Of a stretch of DNA of 64,000 nt, positions 8,663-16,776 are shown in pieces; position 1 is the stretch's first letter, and every line of letters starts with the position of its first letter. Made by a program: the position numbers and the translations under genes. Source of the stretch: Flavisericum labens. Lineage in GTDB: Bacteria > Bacteroidota > Bacteroidia > Flavobacteriales > Flavobacteriaceae. The notes beneath the pieces are model-generated. The model searched no databases. It was not told the DNA's origin and was given only the letters and a program-made list of their open reading frames with translations. The stretch lies in assembly GCF_045446075.1 (NCBI RefSeq), contig NZ_JBJJBQ010000002.1, positions 558,001-622,000 on the forward strand, in the 5' to 3' direction.

Positions 8663-9973
8663 ATGAAACCAATTTTCAGAGGTGTTTTATTTCTTTTTAT
8701 TGCTGGGGTATTTTATACTGCACCTGCCCAAAATGAAGGGGTTAACAAAATCTTTTATTTCGGAAAAAAGGTAAAAGACCTCTCTGAGATAGTTATTGAC
8801 AGTGCCAAATCCTATACTGAGGAAGCCGAATACGGTTTCGATTTTGGGTCTGAAAAGAACTTAACATTTAAAAAGAATTTTTTTACGAGTAATAATTCGT
8901 CGATTTACTTTTCGGTAAAAGTACCTGAAGGCAATTACAGGGTGGAATTGGTTTTAGGAGGAAACAAGTGTTCAAATACGACCGTTAAAGCAGAGTCTAG
9001 GCGGTTAATGTTGAAAGAAAAGAAACTTGGAAGGAATGAAGAAGCAGTCTATTCCTTTGTTGTAAACGTAAGGTCTCCAAAAATCAGCGAATCGTCTTCA
9101 ATAAAATTAAAGGATAGAGATAAAAATCAATTAAATTGGGATGATAAACTTACCTTAGAGTTTTTGGGAAACCCTTCGGTACAAAGAATTATAATAACAC
9201 CTGCTAATAATGTAAAAACATTTTTTCTAGCTGGTGATTCTACAGTTACCGACCAGGATGTTGAACCTTGGGCGTCTTGGGGACAGTTTTTTACCAATTA
9301 CTTGAATGATGATGTGGTCGTGGCCAACTATGCTGAGTCTGGCTCTTCCTTGGTGGCATTTAAAGGTGTAAAGCGTTTGGAAAAAATACTGTCTTTGATT
9401 AAGAAAGGAGATTATCTATTTATTGAATTTGCTCATAATGATGAAAAGCGTAGGGGAGAAGGTATCGGACCTTGGCAGTCGTATACTCAGCTTTTAAAGG
9501 AATACATTAATGCCGTGAAAAGCAAAGGAGGTAATCCCGTTTTGGTAACACCAACACAAAGAAGGGCCTTTAATAAAGATGGCACTCTAAAAGCAACCCA
9601 TGGCGATTATCCAGCTGCTATGCGAAAAGTGGCAAACGATTTAAATGTGCCACTAATTGATGTTACAAAAATGACAACGCAAATGTATGAAAGTTGGGGT
9701 GTTGAACCTTCAAGAAAGGCCTTTGTACAATATCCAGCTAATACATTTCCAAACCAGCCAAAACCTTTAAACGACAACACCCATTTTAATAGCTTTGGTG
9801 CTAACGAAATAGCCAAAAGTGTTGTGCAGGGTATTAGAGATTTAAATTTAGAAATCATACAATATTTAAAACCCGATATTCCAAATTACAATCCAGCAGG
9901 CCCTGATAGTTTCAGTAATTGGACTTTGCCTATGAGCTCACGATTCGAAATTAAAAAACCAGAAGGAAATTAA
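8663..9973 (+). CDS. Rhamnogalacturonan acetylesterase, CE12 (SGNH hydrolase)
   Basis: A 436-residue exported protein (signal peptide to about residue 22, TAPAQ). Residues about 50-180 form an N-terminal beta-sandwich (YGFDFGSEKN, VPEGNYRVELVLGG) of the kind often joined to CE12. The SGNH esterase occupies about 185-410, with block I LAGDSTVTD (Ser near 193), the later EFAHNDEKR block carrying the Asn, and NDNTHFNSFG with the catalytic Asp/His pair near 370. The family removes acetyl groups from rhamnogalacturonan I so that lyases and hydrolases can act. It is the first gene of a plus-strand operon, followed 8 bp later by a GH2 enzyme. Confidence 0.85.
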   Translation: MKPIFRGVLFLFIAGVFYTAPAQNEGVNKIFYFGKKVKDLSEIVIDSAKSYTEEAEYGFDFGSEKNLTFKKNFFTSNNSSIYFSVKVPEGNYRVELVLGGNKCSNTTVKAESRRLMLKEKKLGRNEEAVYSFVVNVRSPKISESSSIKLKDRDKNQLNWDDKLTLEFLGNPSVQRIIITPANNVKTFFLAGDSTVTDQDVEPWASWGQFFTNYLNDDVVVANYAESGSSLVAFKGVKRLEKILSLIKKGDYLFIEFAHNDEKRRGEGIGPWQSYTQLLKEYINAVKSKGGNPVLVTPTQRRAFNKDGTLKATHGDYPAAMRKVANDLNVPLIDVTKMTTQMYESWGVEPSRKAFVQYPANTFPNQPKPLNDNTHFNSFGANEIAKSVVQGIRDLNLEIIQYLKPDIPNYNPAGPDSFSNWTLPMSSRFEIKKPEGN

Positions 9974-9981
9974 ACATAATT

Positions 9982-12843
9982 ATGACTAAACTAAACTTTA
10001 AACTTAATACGCTATTGTTTCTTTTTATTGCATTTAATTGCTCTAATGTAACGTCGCAAGAAACCAAAAAAATACTGCTCTCTGGTAAAGATTTTAAAAA
10101 CCCTGTACAATGGGAATTTATGTGTACTGGTGGAAATAACAGTAATGTATGGTCAACGATAAATGTACCATCAAATTGGGAGATGGAAGGCTTTGGCGAA
10201 TATACTTATGGACGTTGGTACAAAGAATTAAATCAAAAAGAACCTAGTAAAGAGGAAGGTTTTTATAAATACAAATTCAATATTCCTATCGATTATAAGG
10301 GGAAAAACATCACCATTGTTTTTGGTGGCGCCATGACCGATACCGAAGTAAAAATAAATGGAAAATCGGCTGGAGAGATTCATCAAGGTGGCTTTTATGA
10401 ATTTAAATATGATATATCTTCACTTATAAAATTCGGTACGGAAAACCTTTTGGAAGTACATGTTTCAAAACACTCCAGTAATAACTCGGTTAATAATGCC
10501 GAACGAAAAACCGACTGGTGGTTGTTTGGAGGAATTTATCGCCCAGTTTGGTTAGAAGTTTCACCTGAAACCTTTATAGAGCATGTTGCCGTTGATGCCA
10601 AAATGGATGGTACATTAAGGGCTGATTTAAACCTTGTCAATATTCAGGAGAATACAACTGTTGAAGCCAGTATTGCTTCAGTTGGTAGTAAAGAGGATTT
10701 TGAAACCTTCACTTTTAAGTTGAAGGAAAACGAAAATTTTCAAACTATAAATGCCCAATGGAATAATGTGAAAACTTGGAGTCCTGAAGACCCAAACTTG
10801 TACACTTTAACTTTGTCTTTAAAAAACAATGGTGAAGTTTTGCATACTAAGCAAACCAGAATTGGTTTTAGAACATTGGAGTTCTTAAAGAAAGACGGTA
10901 TTTACGTTAATGGAAAAAAGATCTTGATGAAGGGCATAAACCGTCATGTGATTTGGCCAGAGTCAGGAAGAAGTACCGATAAGGCCATTAGTGTTTTAGA
11001 TATTAATTTGTTGAAAGATATGAATATGAATGCCGTTCGTTTTCATTATCCACCGGATACGCATTTTCTGGAAGTTTGTGATTCGCTTGGTCTTTTCGTC
11101 TTAAATGAAGTCGCTGGTTGGCAAAATGGATACGATACAAAAACAGGAACAAATATAATTAGAGAGACCGTACAAAGAGATGTAAATCATCCATCTGTAA
11201 TTATTTGGGACCATGGAAATGAAGGCGGCTGGAATTACGAAATCGACCACGTTTTTAATATTTACGATCCGCAAAAACGAATTGTTATTCATCCATGGGC
11301 CGATTTCAACGGTTGGGATACGCATCATTATCCAACCTATTTAACAGGGATGCACCGATTTAATAATGGCGAAAATGTATTTTTTCCAACAGAAACCATG
11401 CACGGTACATACGATAACGGGATTGGAGCAGGATTGGAAGATTTCTGGAAACGCTATAAGCAAAGTCCATTGTTTGCTGGTTCATTTCTCTGGGCCATGC
11501 TGGATGAGGCCGTTTTGAGAACCGATTGGACTGGCGAAAAAAAATACGATTCGAAAGGTAATTTGGCAGCCGACGGTGTTTTAGGGCCTCATAGAGAAAA
11601 GGAAGGCAGCTTCTTTACAGTAAAAGAAGTTTGGTCGCCCATTCATTTTCAACCAAAAATGATCACGTCCAAATTTGATGGCTCGTTTATGATTTCAAAC
11701 GAATACATCTTTACAAATCTAAATGAATGTAAGTTAGACTATAAGATTCTAAAAGCCCCAGACCATTCAATTTATGGCGATGAAATAGCCGAACTTATTG
11801 CGAGAAACCCCATCCAAATTGAAACTATAGAACCAGGGGAAACCAGGAAAATTCAATTTGATGTGCCATCCAATTTCTTTGAAGGTGACTGGTTAGAAAT
11901 TACTGCGAACGATAAACATGGCAGAGAAATTTACACTTGGTCTTGGCCCATTCACCGCGCACCTTATTATGCGAACAAATTGATGGCAAAAGATGAGACA
12001 AGAAAATCGCCCAAAGCTTCAAAAACTGATAATGAAGTTTTATTAGAATCTAAATCAATTTCTGTTAAATTGAGTGCATCTACTGGCGAGATAATTAAAA
12101 TAGAAAACAAAAACGGCAATGTCCCATTTGTAAATGGCCCGAAACCTATTGGAATGAAAGCCGAGGTTGAATCTGTTTCGGTTGAAGAAAATAGCGATAC
12201 TGCAATTTGTACCATTAAATATTCTGGTGGTATTGATACAGCCACGTGGACACTCTTTAGCGATGGACGTTTAAAATTAGAGCTAATTTTATTAAAAAAT
12301 GCAGGAAGAAATAGTGGTTTTGACGGTGCATTTTTTGAAGGAGCCATTAATAAATTTGGTGTGACTTTCGATTTTCCTGAAGAAGGAGTTGAGAGCATAA
12401 AATGGTTAGGAAACGGACCCTATCATGTTTGGAAAAACCGAATAAAAGGCACAACCCTTGGTCTTTGGGAGAAAGATTATAACAACACGATTACGGGAGA
12501 AAGTTTTGAAAATTTGGTATATCCAGAGTTTAAAGGCTATCATGCCAATTTTATTGCAGGAAACCTTAAAACAAAAAATGGGAACTTTAAGTTTTTCAGT
12601 GAAAATGATAAATTGTTTTTAAGATTATTCACACCAGATTTACCTAAAAATACCGTTTCAAAAACCTTTCCACAGCCACGATTTCCAGAGGGTAACATTT
12701 CTTTTATGTACGAAATACCAGGGATGCGGGCATTTAAACCTTTGGAGCATCAAGGACCTGAAAGCCAACCTACCAATATAAGGATTAAGAGTGGAGATGA
12801 TGGTATCCCGATGACATTGTGGTTTGATTTTAGAGACAACTAA
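9982..12843 (+). CDS. GH2 family glycosidase, probable beta-galactosidase
   Basis: A 953-residue exported enzyme (signal peptide to about residue 26; a Cys at NCSN may make it a lipoprotein). Domains run in GH2 order: jelly-roll (VPSNWEMEGFGEYTYGRWYK, about 40-190), two immunoglobulin-like repeats, the TIM barrel (ILMKGINRHVIWPESGR through LWAMLDEAVLRTDW, about 310-520) and C-terminal beta domains. The acid/base Glu is probably E414 in DHGNEGGWN and the nucleophile E471 in FPTETMHG. In a pectin locus, removal of beta-galactose from rhamnogalacturonan side chains is the likeliest role, but beta-glucuronidase and other GH2 activities cannot be excluded. Confidence 0.85.
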   Translation: MTKLNFKLNTLLFLFIAFNCSNVTSQETKKILLSGKDFKNPVQWEFMCTGGNNSNVWSTINVPSNWEMEGFGEYTYGRWYKELNQKEPSKEEGFYKYKFNIPIDYKGKNITIVFGGAMTDTEVKINGKSAGEIHQGGFYEFKYDISSLIKFGTENLLEVHVSKHSSNNSVNNAERKTDWWLFGGIYRPVWLEVSPETFIEHVAVDAKMDGTLRADLNLVNIQENTTVEASIASVGSKEDFETFTFKLKENENFQTINAQWNNVKTWSPEDPNLYTLTLSLKNNGEVLHTKQTRIGFRTLEFLKKDGIYVNGKKILMKGINRHVIWPESGRSTDKAISVLDINLLKDMNMNAVRFHYPPDTHFLEVCDSLGLFVLNEVAGWQNGYDTKTGTNIIRETVQRDVNHPSVIIWDHGNEGGWNYEIDHVFNIYDPQKRIVIHPWADFNGWDTHHYPTYLTGMHRFNNGENVFFPTETMHGTYDNGIGAGLEDFWKRYKQSPLFAGSFLWAMLDEAVLRTDWTGEKKYDSKGNLAADGVLGPHREKEGSFFTVKEVWSPIHFQPKMITSKFDGSFMISNEYIFTNLNECKLDYKILKAPDHSIYGDEIAELIARNPIQIETIEPGETRKIQFDVPSNFFEGDWLEITANDKHGREIYTWSWPIHRAPYYANKLMAKDETRKSPKASKTDNEVLLESKSISVKLSASTGEIIKIENKNGNVPFVNGPKPIGMKAEVESVSVEENSDTAICTIKYSGGIDTATWTLFSDGRLKLELILLKNAGRNSGFDGAFFEGAINKFGVTFDFPEEGVESIKWLGNGPYHVWKNRIKGTTLGLWEKDYNNTITGESFENLVYPEFKGYHANFIAGNLKTKNGNFKFFSENDKLFLRLFTPDLPKNTVSKTFPQPRFPEGNISFMYEIPGMRAFKPLEHQGPESQPTNIRIKSGDDGIPMTLWFDFRDN

Positions 12844-12862
12844 CTCAACTAAATAAATTTTC

Positions 12863-14371
12863 ATGAAAATATTACATTATCTTACAATTCTATTTCTAAC
12901 AGTTTCATTTTCAAATTGTGCTCAGCAAAAAAACACCAAACCAACGGTTTATACTGTTGGTGATTCTACGGTGAAAAACGGACGAGGAGATGGCTATGGT
13001 GGTTTATGGGGTTGGGGCGACTTTATAGGTCAGTTTTTAGACTCGTCTAAAGTATCGATTGAAAACCATGCATTAGGAGGCACTAGTAGCAGAACATACC
13101 AAAACTTGGGGCTTTGGGACACCGTAAACAGTAAACTAAAAAAAGGCGATTACGTTTTAATTCAATTTGGACATAACGATAATGGACCAGTAAACGATAC
13201 GATTAGAGCTAGAGGCACCATAAAAGGTATAGGGGATGAAACTGAAGAAATAGATAATATGATAACCAGCGAGCATGAAATAGTGCATAGCTATGGTTGG
13301 TATATTGAAAAAATAGTAAAGAATGCGAAAGAAAAAGGGACCATACCTATTATTATGTCGCCAATACCTAGAAACGATTGGAAAACTGGATTAGTGCCAA
13401 GAAATAATAAGTCTTATGGGCTTTGGGCAAAGCAAATAGCCGAAAGGAACGATGTTACTTTTATTGATTTAAACGATAAAATGGCTTCAAAATTAGAAAG
13501 TTTTGGAGAAGAAGAAGTTACTGGAACCTATTTTTACAAGCGTGATCACACCCATACGTCCGCAAAAGGAGCGGTGATGGCGGCATCTATAATTGTTGAT
13601 GGTTTAAAGCATACTACTAATTCATTGAAAAATTATATACTTGAGGAACCTGACGTAATATTACCCAAAAAGAAAAATATCTTTTTAATTGGTGATTCAA
13701 CGATGGCTAATAGTAGCAATCCTAATGCGATTGGATGGGGTATGGCATTTCCGAGATTTTGCGATACTATGCAGGTAAATGTTATCAATAAGGCTAGGGG
13801 AGGAAGAAGTACAAGAACTTTTATTTATGAAGGTTTGTGGGATGCCGCTAAAAAGGAATTCCAAAAAGGCGATGTAGTATTTATACAATTTGGCCATAAC
13901 GATGCAGGTAATATTGATAAAAAGAAATACAGAGGCTCTCTAAAAGGTATGGGCGACGAAACTCAAGAAGTAAAAAGAGACAGTATTACCGAAACGGTGC
14001 ATACTTATGGTTGGTACATGAAAAAAATGATAAGGGAAGTGAAAGAAAAGGGAGCACTCCCAGTAGTTTTAAGTCTTACCCCGCGAAATGAATGGCCAAA
14101 TGGAATAGTAGAACAGCGACATGACACCTATGTGAAATGGGCAAAAGAAGTCGCTGCTGCTGAAAATGCCATCTTTATTGATTTAAGTAATGCCTTAGCT
14201 AAAGAATATCAGAAACTGGGAAAGGAAAAGGTAAAAGTTTTTTTTCCTAAAGATCATACACACACTGGTATAGAAGGAGCCAATTTCATTGCTTTAACTA
14301 TTGCCAATTTAATAAAGGAAAATGAAAATCTTGAATATTTGGGAGGAGCCATTCAAATAAATAACCCATAA
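12863..14371 (+). CDS. Tandem double-domain CE12 rhamnogalacturonan acetylesterase
   Basis: A 502-residue protein (lipoprotein-like signal, FSNCAQQ) made of two consecutive SGNH/CE12 domains, about residues 28-250 and 270-490. Each keeps a complete active site: VGDSTVKNG, LIQFGHNDNG and KRDHTHTS in the first; IGDSTMANSS, FIQFGHNDAG and PKDHTHTG in the second. Several longer blocks are shared (GDETEE/GDETQE, HSYGWYIEK/HTYGWYMKK, PRNDW/PRNEW), so the halves arose by internal duplication. With the single-domain esterase at the start of the operon this gives three CE12 modules, suggesting a heavily acetylated substrate or different acetyl positions. It lies 19 bp after the GH2 gene. Confidence 0.85.
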   Translation: MKILHYLTILFLTVSFSNCAQQKNTKPTVYTVGDSTVKNGRGDGYGGLWGWGDFIGQFLDSSKVSIENHALGGTSSRTYQNLGLWDTVNSKLKKGDYVLIQFGHNDNGPVNDTIRARGTIKGIGDETEEIDNMITSEHEIVHSYGWYIEKIVKNAKEKGTIPIIMSPIPRNDWKTGLVPRNNKSYGLWAKQIAERNDVTFIDLNDKMASKLESFGEEEVTGTYFYKRDHTHTSAKGAVMAASIIVDGLKHTTNSLKNYILEEPDVILPKKKNIFLIGDSTMANSSNPNAIGWGMAFPRFCDTMQVNVINKARGGRSTRTFIYEGLWDAAKKEFQKGDVVFIQFGHNDAGNIDKKKYRGSLKGMGDETQEVKRDSITETVHTYGWYMKKMIREVKEKGALPVVLSLTPRNEWPNGIVEQRHDTYVKWAKEVAAAENAIFIDLSNALAKEYQKLGKEKVKVFFPKDHTHTGIEGANFIALTIANLIKENENLEYLGGAIQINNP

Positions 14372-14451
14372 ATAATCGTAAGATTATATTTACTTAATAT
14401 TATTTTCTATTTTTACCATAAAGCAAGATTAGTTTATTCAATTTTAATTTT

Positions 14452-16401
14452 ATGATAAAAAAAACAGTGTTTAGTGCTATTATATTAAGTATTTTATTAG
14501 GTTGTAATAATGAAAAAATTAAACAACCTGACGCTTTATGGTTAAAGAAATTAGAATCTACAAGGCAATTTTCAAATTCAAATTTTGAAAATAGAACAAC
14601 TGTTTTAACAGGTAATATTGATTCAATATTATCATATTTAGATGTGTTTAGCCATCTAAAGAGAACATCCCAAAAAGACTTAAACTTAATAGCAGACTCT
14701 CTATACAAATCATTAGGAATATTAAATAACACTAATTATCACGAAATTTTTGATAAGGATTATGTCAGCAAAGAAAAATTAACGCATAATAATAATCTTG
14801 CTTTAAAAGCACTTTTAGAATCCAGTTGGAAAGACTCTATCAGTTTTAATGATTTTAATGAATATATTCTACCACATAAATTAACATCTGAAATTTTTGA
14901 CAACTGGAGAGACTCACTTTACCTGACTCATAAAAGGCTTATTTCGTTGCGTCCTAGTTTAAAAAACTTGGATTCTTTATATCATTATCATATTTCCGAT
15001 ACCTATAATACTATAAGTTCAAAGGTTAACATACGAAGTTATTTTCCCTTAGAGGCCAATTATTCATGGTTAGATATATCAAAGGAGGGTGAGTGCGCCT
15101 CCATGTGTAGATATGTTATTTACCATTTAAGGGCTGCGGGTGCTCCAGCCACATACGACTACATTCCGAACTGGGGTAACAGGCCATCGTCGCAGCATGC
15201 CTATGTTGGTTTAGCAAATAGAAAAAAACAGGTTTCGAAACTATTAAAAAATGATAACAACCCAGAAAACCTCGTCGATAATCTTAATGCAGCGATGGAT
15301 CCAAAATCCACACATGTTTTTAAGGAAAATGAAATGCCATTTGGGCTTTATGTACAGTATGAAAAAACTATTCCAAAAATGTTTAGACAAACATGGACTG
15401 AGCAACCTGCCATTATTAATTTGGTTTCTAGGGTCCCGAAGGAGGAGATTTACCTTAATTTGTTCAGACCTAACATGGTTGATGTAACATCCCAATACCT
15501 CGATGTTGCAGATGTTGAAATTGGTAATGAGTTTTTACAAGACAAAACCATGGCGTATTTGGCAACTTTTGATGTCAACCAATGGGTTCCAGTGGCATTT
15601 GCTAAATTAAACTGGTATGGTAATGCAAGATTTAAGGATATGGGTAAGAATGTTATGTTAATGCCCATGACCTATCAATCTGGTTTAAAGCCTTTTGGGG
15701 ATCCTTTTTTGATAGAAAACTCAGGACTAAAGCGAACATTTAAATGTAATACCGAAAAACGTATAGACATGAAACTTATTCGAAAATTCCCTTTGTTTTC
15801 TTATGCGGCTAATCAGGTTATTGATTTTAAAGGATGTCGTATTGAAGGTGCCAATGATCCAGATTTCAAAGATGCTAAGGTTTTGCACAACATCGATTAC
15901 TATCCGTTTTATATGCAGCAAATTGATTTAAAAAGACCAGACACGCTTCAGTATATTCAATTAATTGCTCCAGACGACGGTAGAGTTATTAGATTAGCCG
16001 AAATAGAATGTTACCAAGACAGCAGTGGGGTGCTCAAAAAAGTTGAGCATAGAACTTATAAAAACGGAACGCTAAAAGGGCGTTTCGCCAATGCGTTTGA
16101 TGGTGACCTTAATACATATCAAAATGGCAGAAGGTTTAGACTCGATTTTGAGACTCCAAGACCAATATCCAGAATTCGCTTTTGTCCAAAAAATGATACA
16201 AATTGCATCATTCCTGGTAATGAGTACGAATTGTTTTATTGGGACAACGGTTGGGTATCTTCGGGTAAAAAAATGGCAAACGACTATTTTTTAAATTATA
16301 AAAATGTGCCCTCAGAAACAATGTATTGGCTACGGTGTTTAACAGAAGGAAAAGAAGAACGCATATTTACTTATGAAGACGGTAAACAAATATGGTGGTA
16401 A
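14452..16401 (+). CDS. Transglutaminase-like lipoprotein with C-terminal discoidin-like region
   Basis: A 649-residue lipoprotein (lipobox LLGC, Cys18). The first 190 residues are helical. A transglutaminase or papain-like core follows: GECASMCRYVIYHLRAAGAP with candidate Cys215 or Cys219, and SSQHAYVGLAN with His249. The last 180 residues (from about 470) look like a discoidin or F5/8-type beta-sandwich (YIQLIAPDDGRVIRLAEIEC, FANAFDGDLNTYQNG). No CAZyme signature is present. It may be a cysteine peptidase or amidase acting on protein- or amide-linked glycans, or a binding protein with a degenerate fold. It lies 80 bp after the CE12 operon and just before the peptide locus; which of the two it serves is unclear. 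Confidence 0.6.
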   Translation: MIKKTVFSAIILSILLGCNNEKIKQPDALWLKKLESTRQFSNSNFENRTTVLTGNIDSILSYLDVFSHLKRTSQKDLNLIADSLYKSLGILNNTNYHEIFDKDYVSKEKLTHNNNLALKALLESSWKDSISFNDFNEYILPHKLTSEIFDNWRDSLYLTHKRLISLRPSLKNLDSLYHYHISDTYNTISSKVNIRSYFPLEANYSWLDISKEGECASMCRYVIYHLRAAGAPATYDYIPNWGNRPSSQHAYVGLANRKKQVSKLLKNDNNPENLVDNLNAAMDPKSTHVFKENEMPFGLYVQYEKTIPKMFRQTWTEQPAIINLVSRVPKEEIYLNLFRPNMVDVTSQYLDVADVEIGNEFLQDKTMAYLATFDVNQWVPVAFAKLNWYGNARFKDMGKNVMLMPMTYQSGLKPFGDPFLIENSGLKRTFKCNTEKRIDMKLIRKFPLFSYAANQVIDFKGCRIEGANDPDFKDAKVLHNIDYYPFYMQQIDLKRPDTLQYIQLIAPDDGRVIRLAEIECYQDSSGVLKKVEHRTYKNGTLKGRFANAFDGDLNTYQNGRRFRLDFETPRPISRIRFCPKNDTNCIIPGNEYELFYWDNGWVSSGKKMANDYFLNYKNVPSETMYWLRCLTEGKEERIFTYEDGKQIWW

Positions 16402-16776
16402 TTTTTAATTAAATAAACCCGTTGCGCTTTTTAAATAAATTGTTCAGTGTAGCTAATGCCTCTTGTTTAACGAATTTAAGATAAGAAACAATAATTAGTC
16501 TCGAGAATCAAATTTTAGTCATAAAACTAATGTTCTCGATAAAATCTTACCATTAAAACTTCTCAAAATAACATCCAATAGTATTCAATAAACGCAATGT
16601 ACGACGATTTAAATAATTAATTTATATGCTCCAAAATCGTTTGTACCTTTAGTTTTTATCCTACTTTTTACTTAAAAAGTAATCTTTTTAATATTAAACA
16701 ATACGATAAGCAGGACAGTACAGGTAAGTTAATTTTTTCTTTAGCATTATTTTAGTAGAATTATTCTTTCAAAATA
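16402..16776 (+). other. 375-bp intergenic region with a nested stem-loop and a promoter
   Basis: No gene is seen here. TCGAGAA (16501-16507) and TTCTCGA (16533-16539) can pair and enclose a smaller stem TTAGT/ACTAA. ACTTTTT-ACTT-AAAAAGT around 16664-16682 is a second short hairpin. Neither has a clean T-tract, so they are weak terminator candidates for the transglutaminase-like gene. The right end carries promoter site 3. The rest is featureless AT-rich DNA. Confidence 0.5.
16711..16755 (+). promoter_or_regulatory. Promoter with CAGGAT-type direct repeat (site 3), peptide locus
   Basis: CAGGAC (16711-16716), AGTA and CAGGTA (16721-16726) form the direct repeat with 10-bp period. Exactly 21 nt later is TATTTTAG (16748-16755), a fair -7 box, and the Wzy_C gene starts 22 nt beyond it. 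This is the link between the peptide locus and the pectin genes, all of which share the same promoter layout. Confidence 0.6.

Noticed and set aside
16501..16539. Nested stem-loop as a riboswitch
   Set aside because: It lies about 240 nt upstream of the next gene and upstream of promoter site 3, so it would not be in that transcript. No known riboswitch core was recognised.
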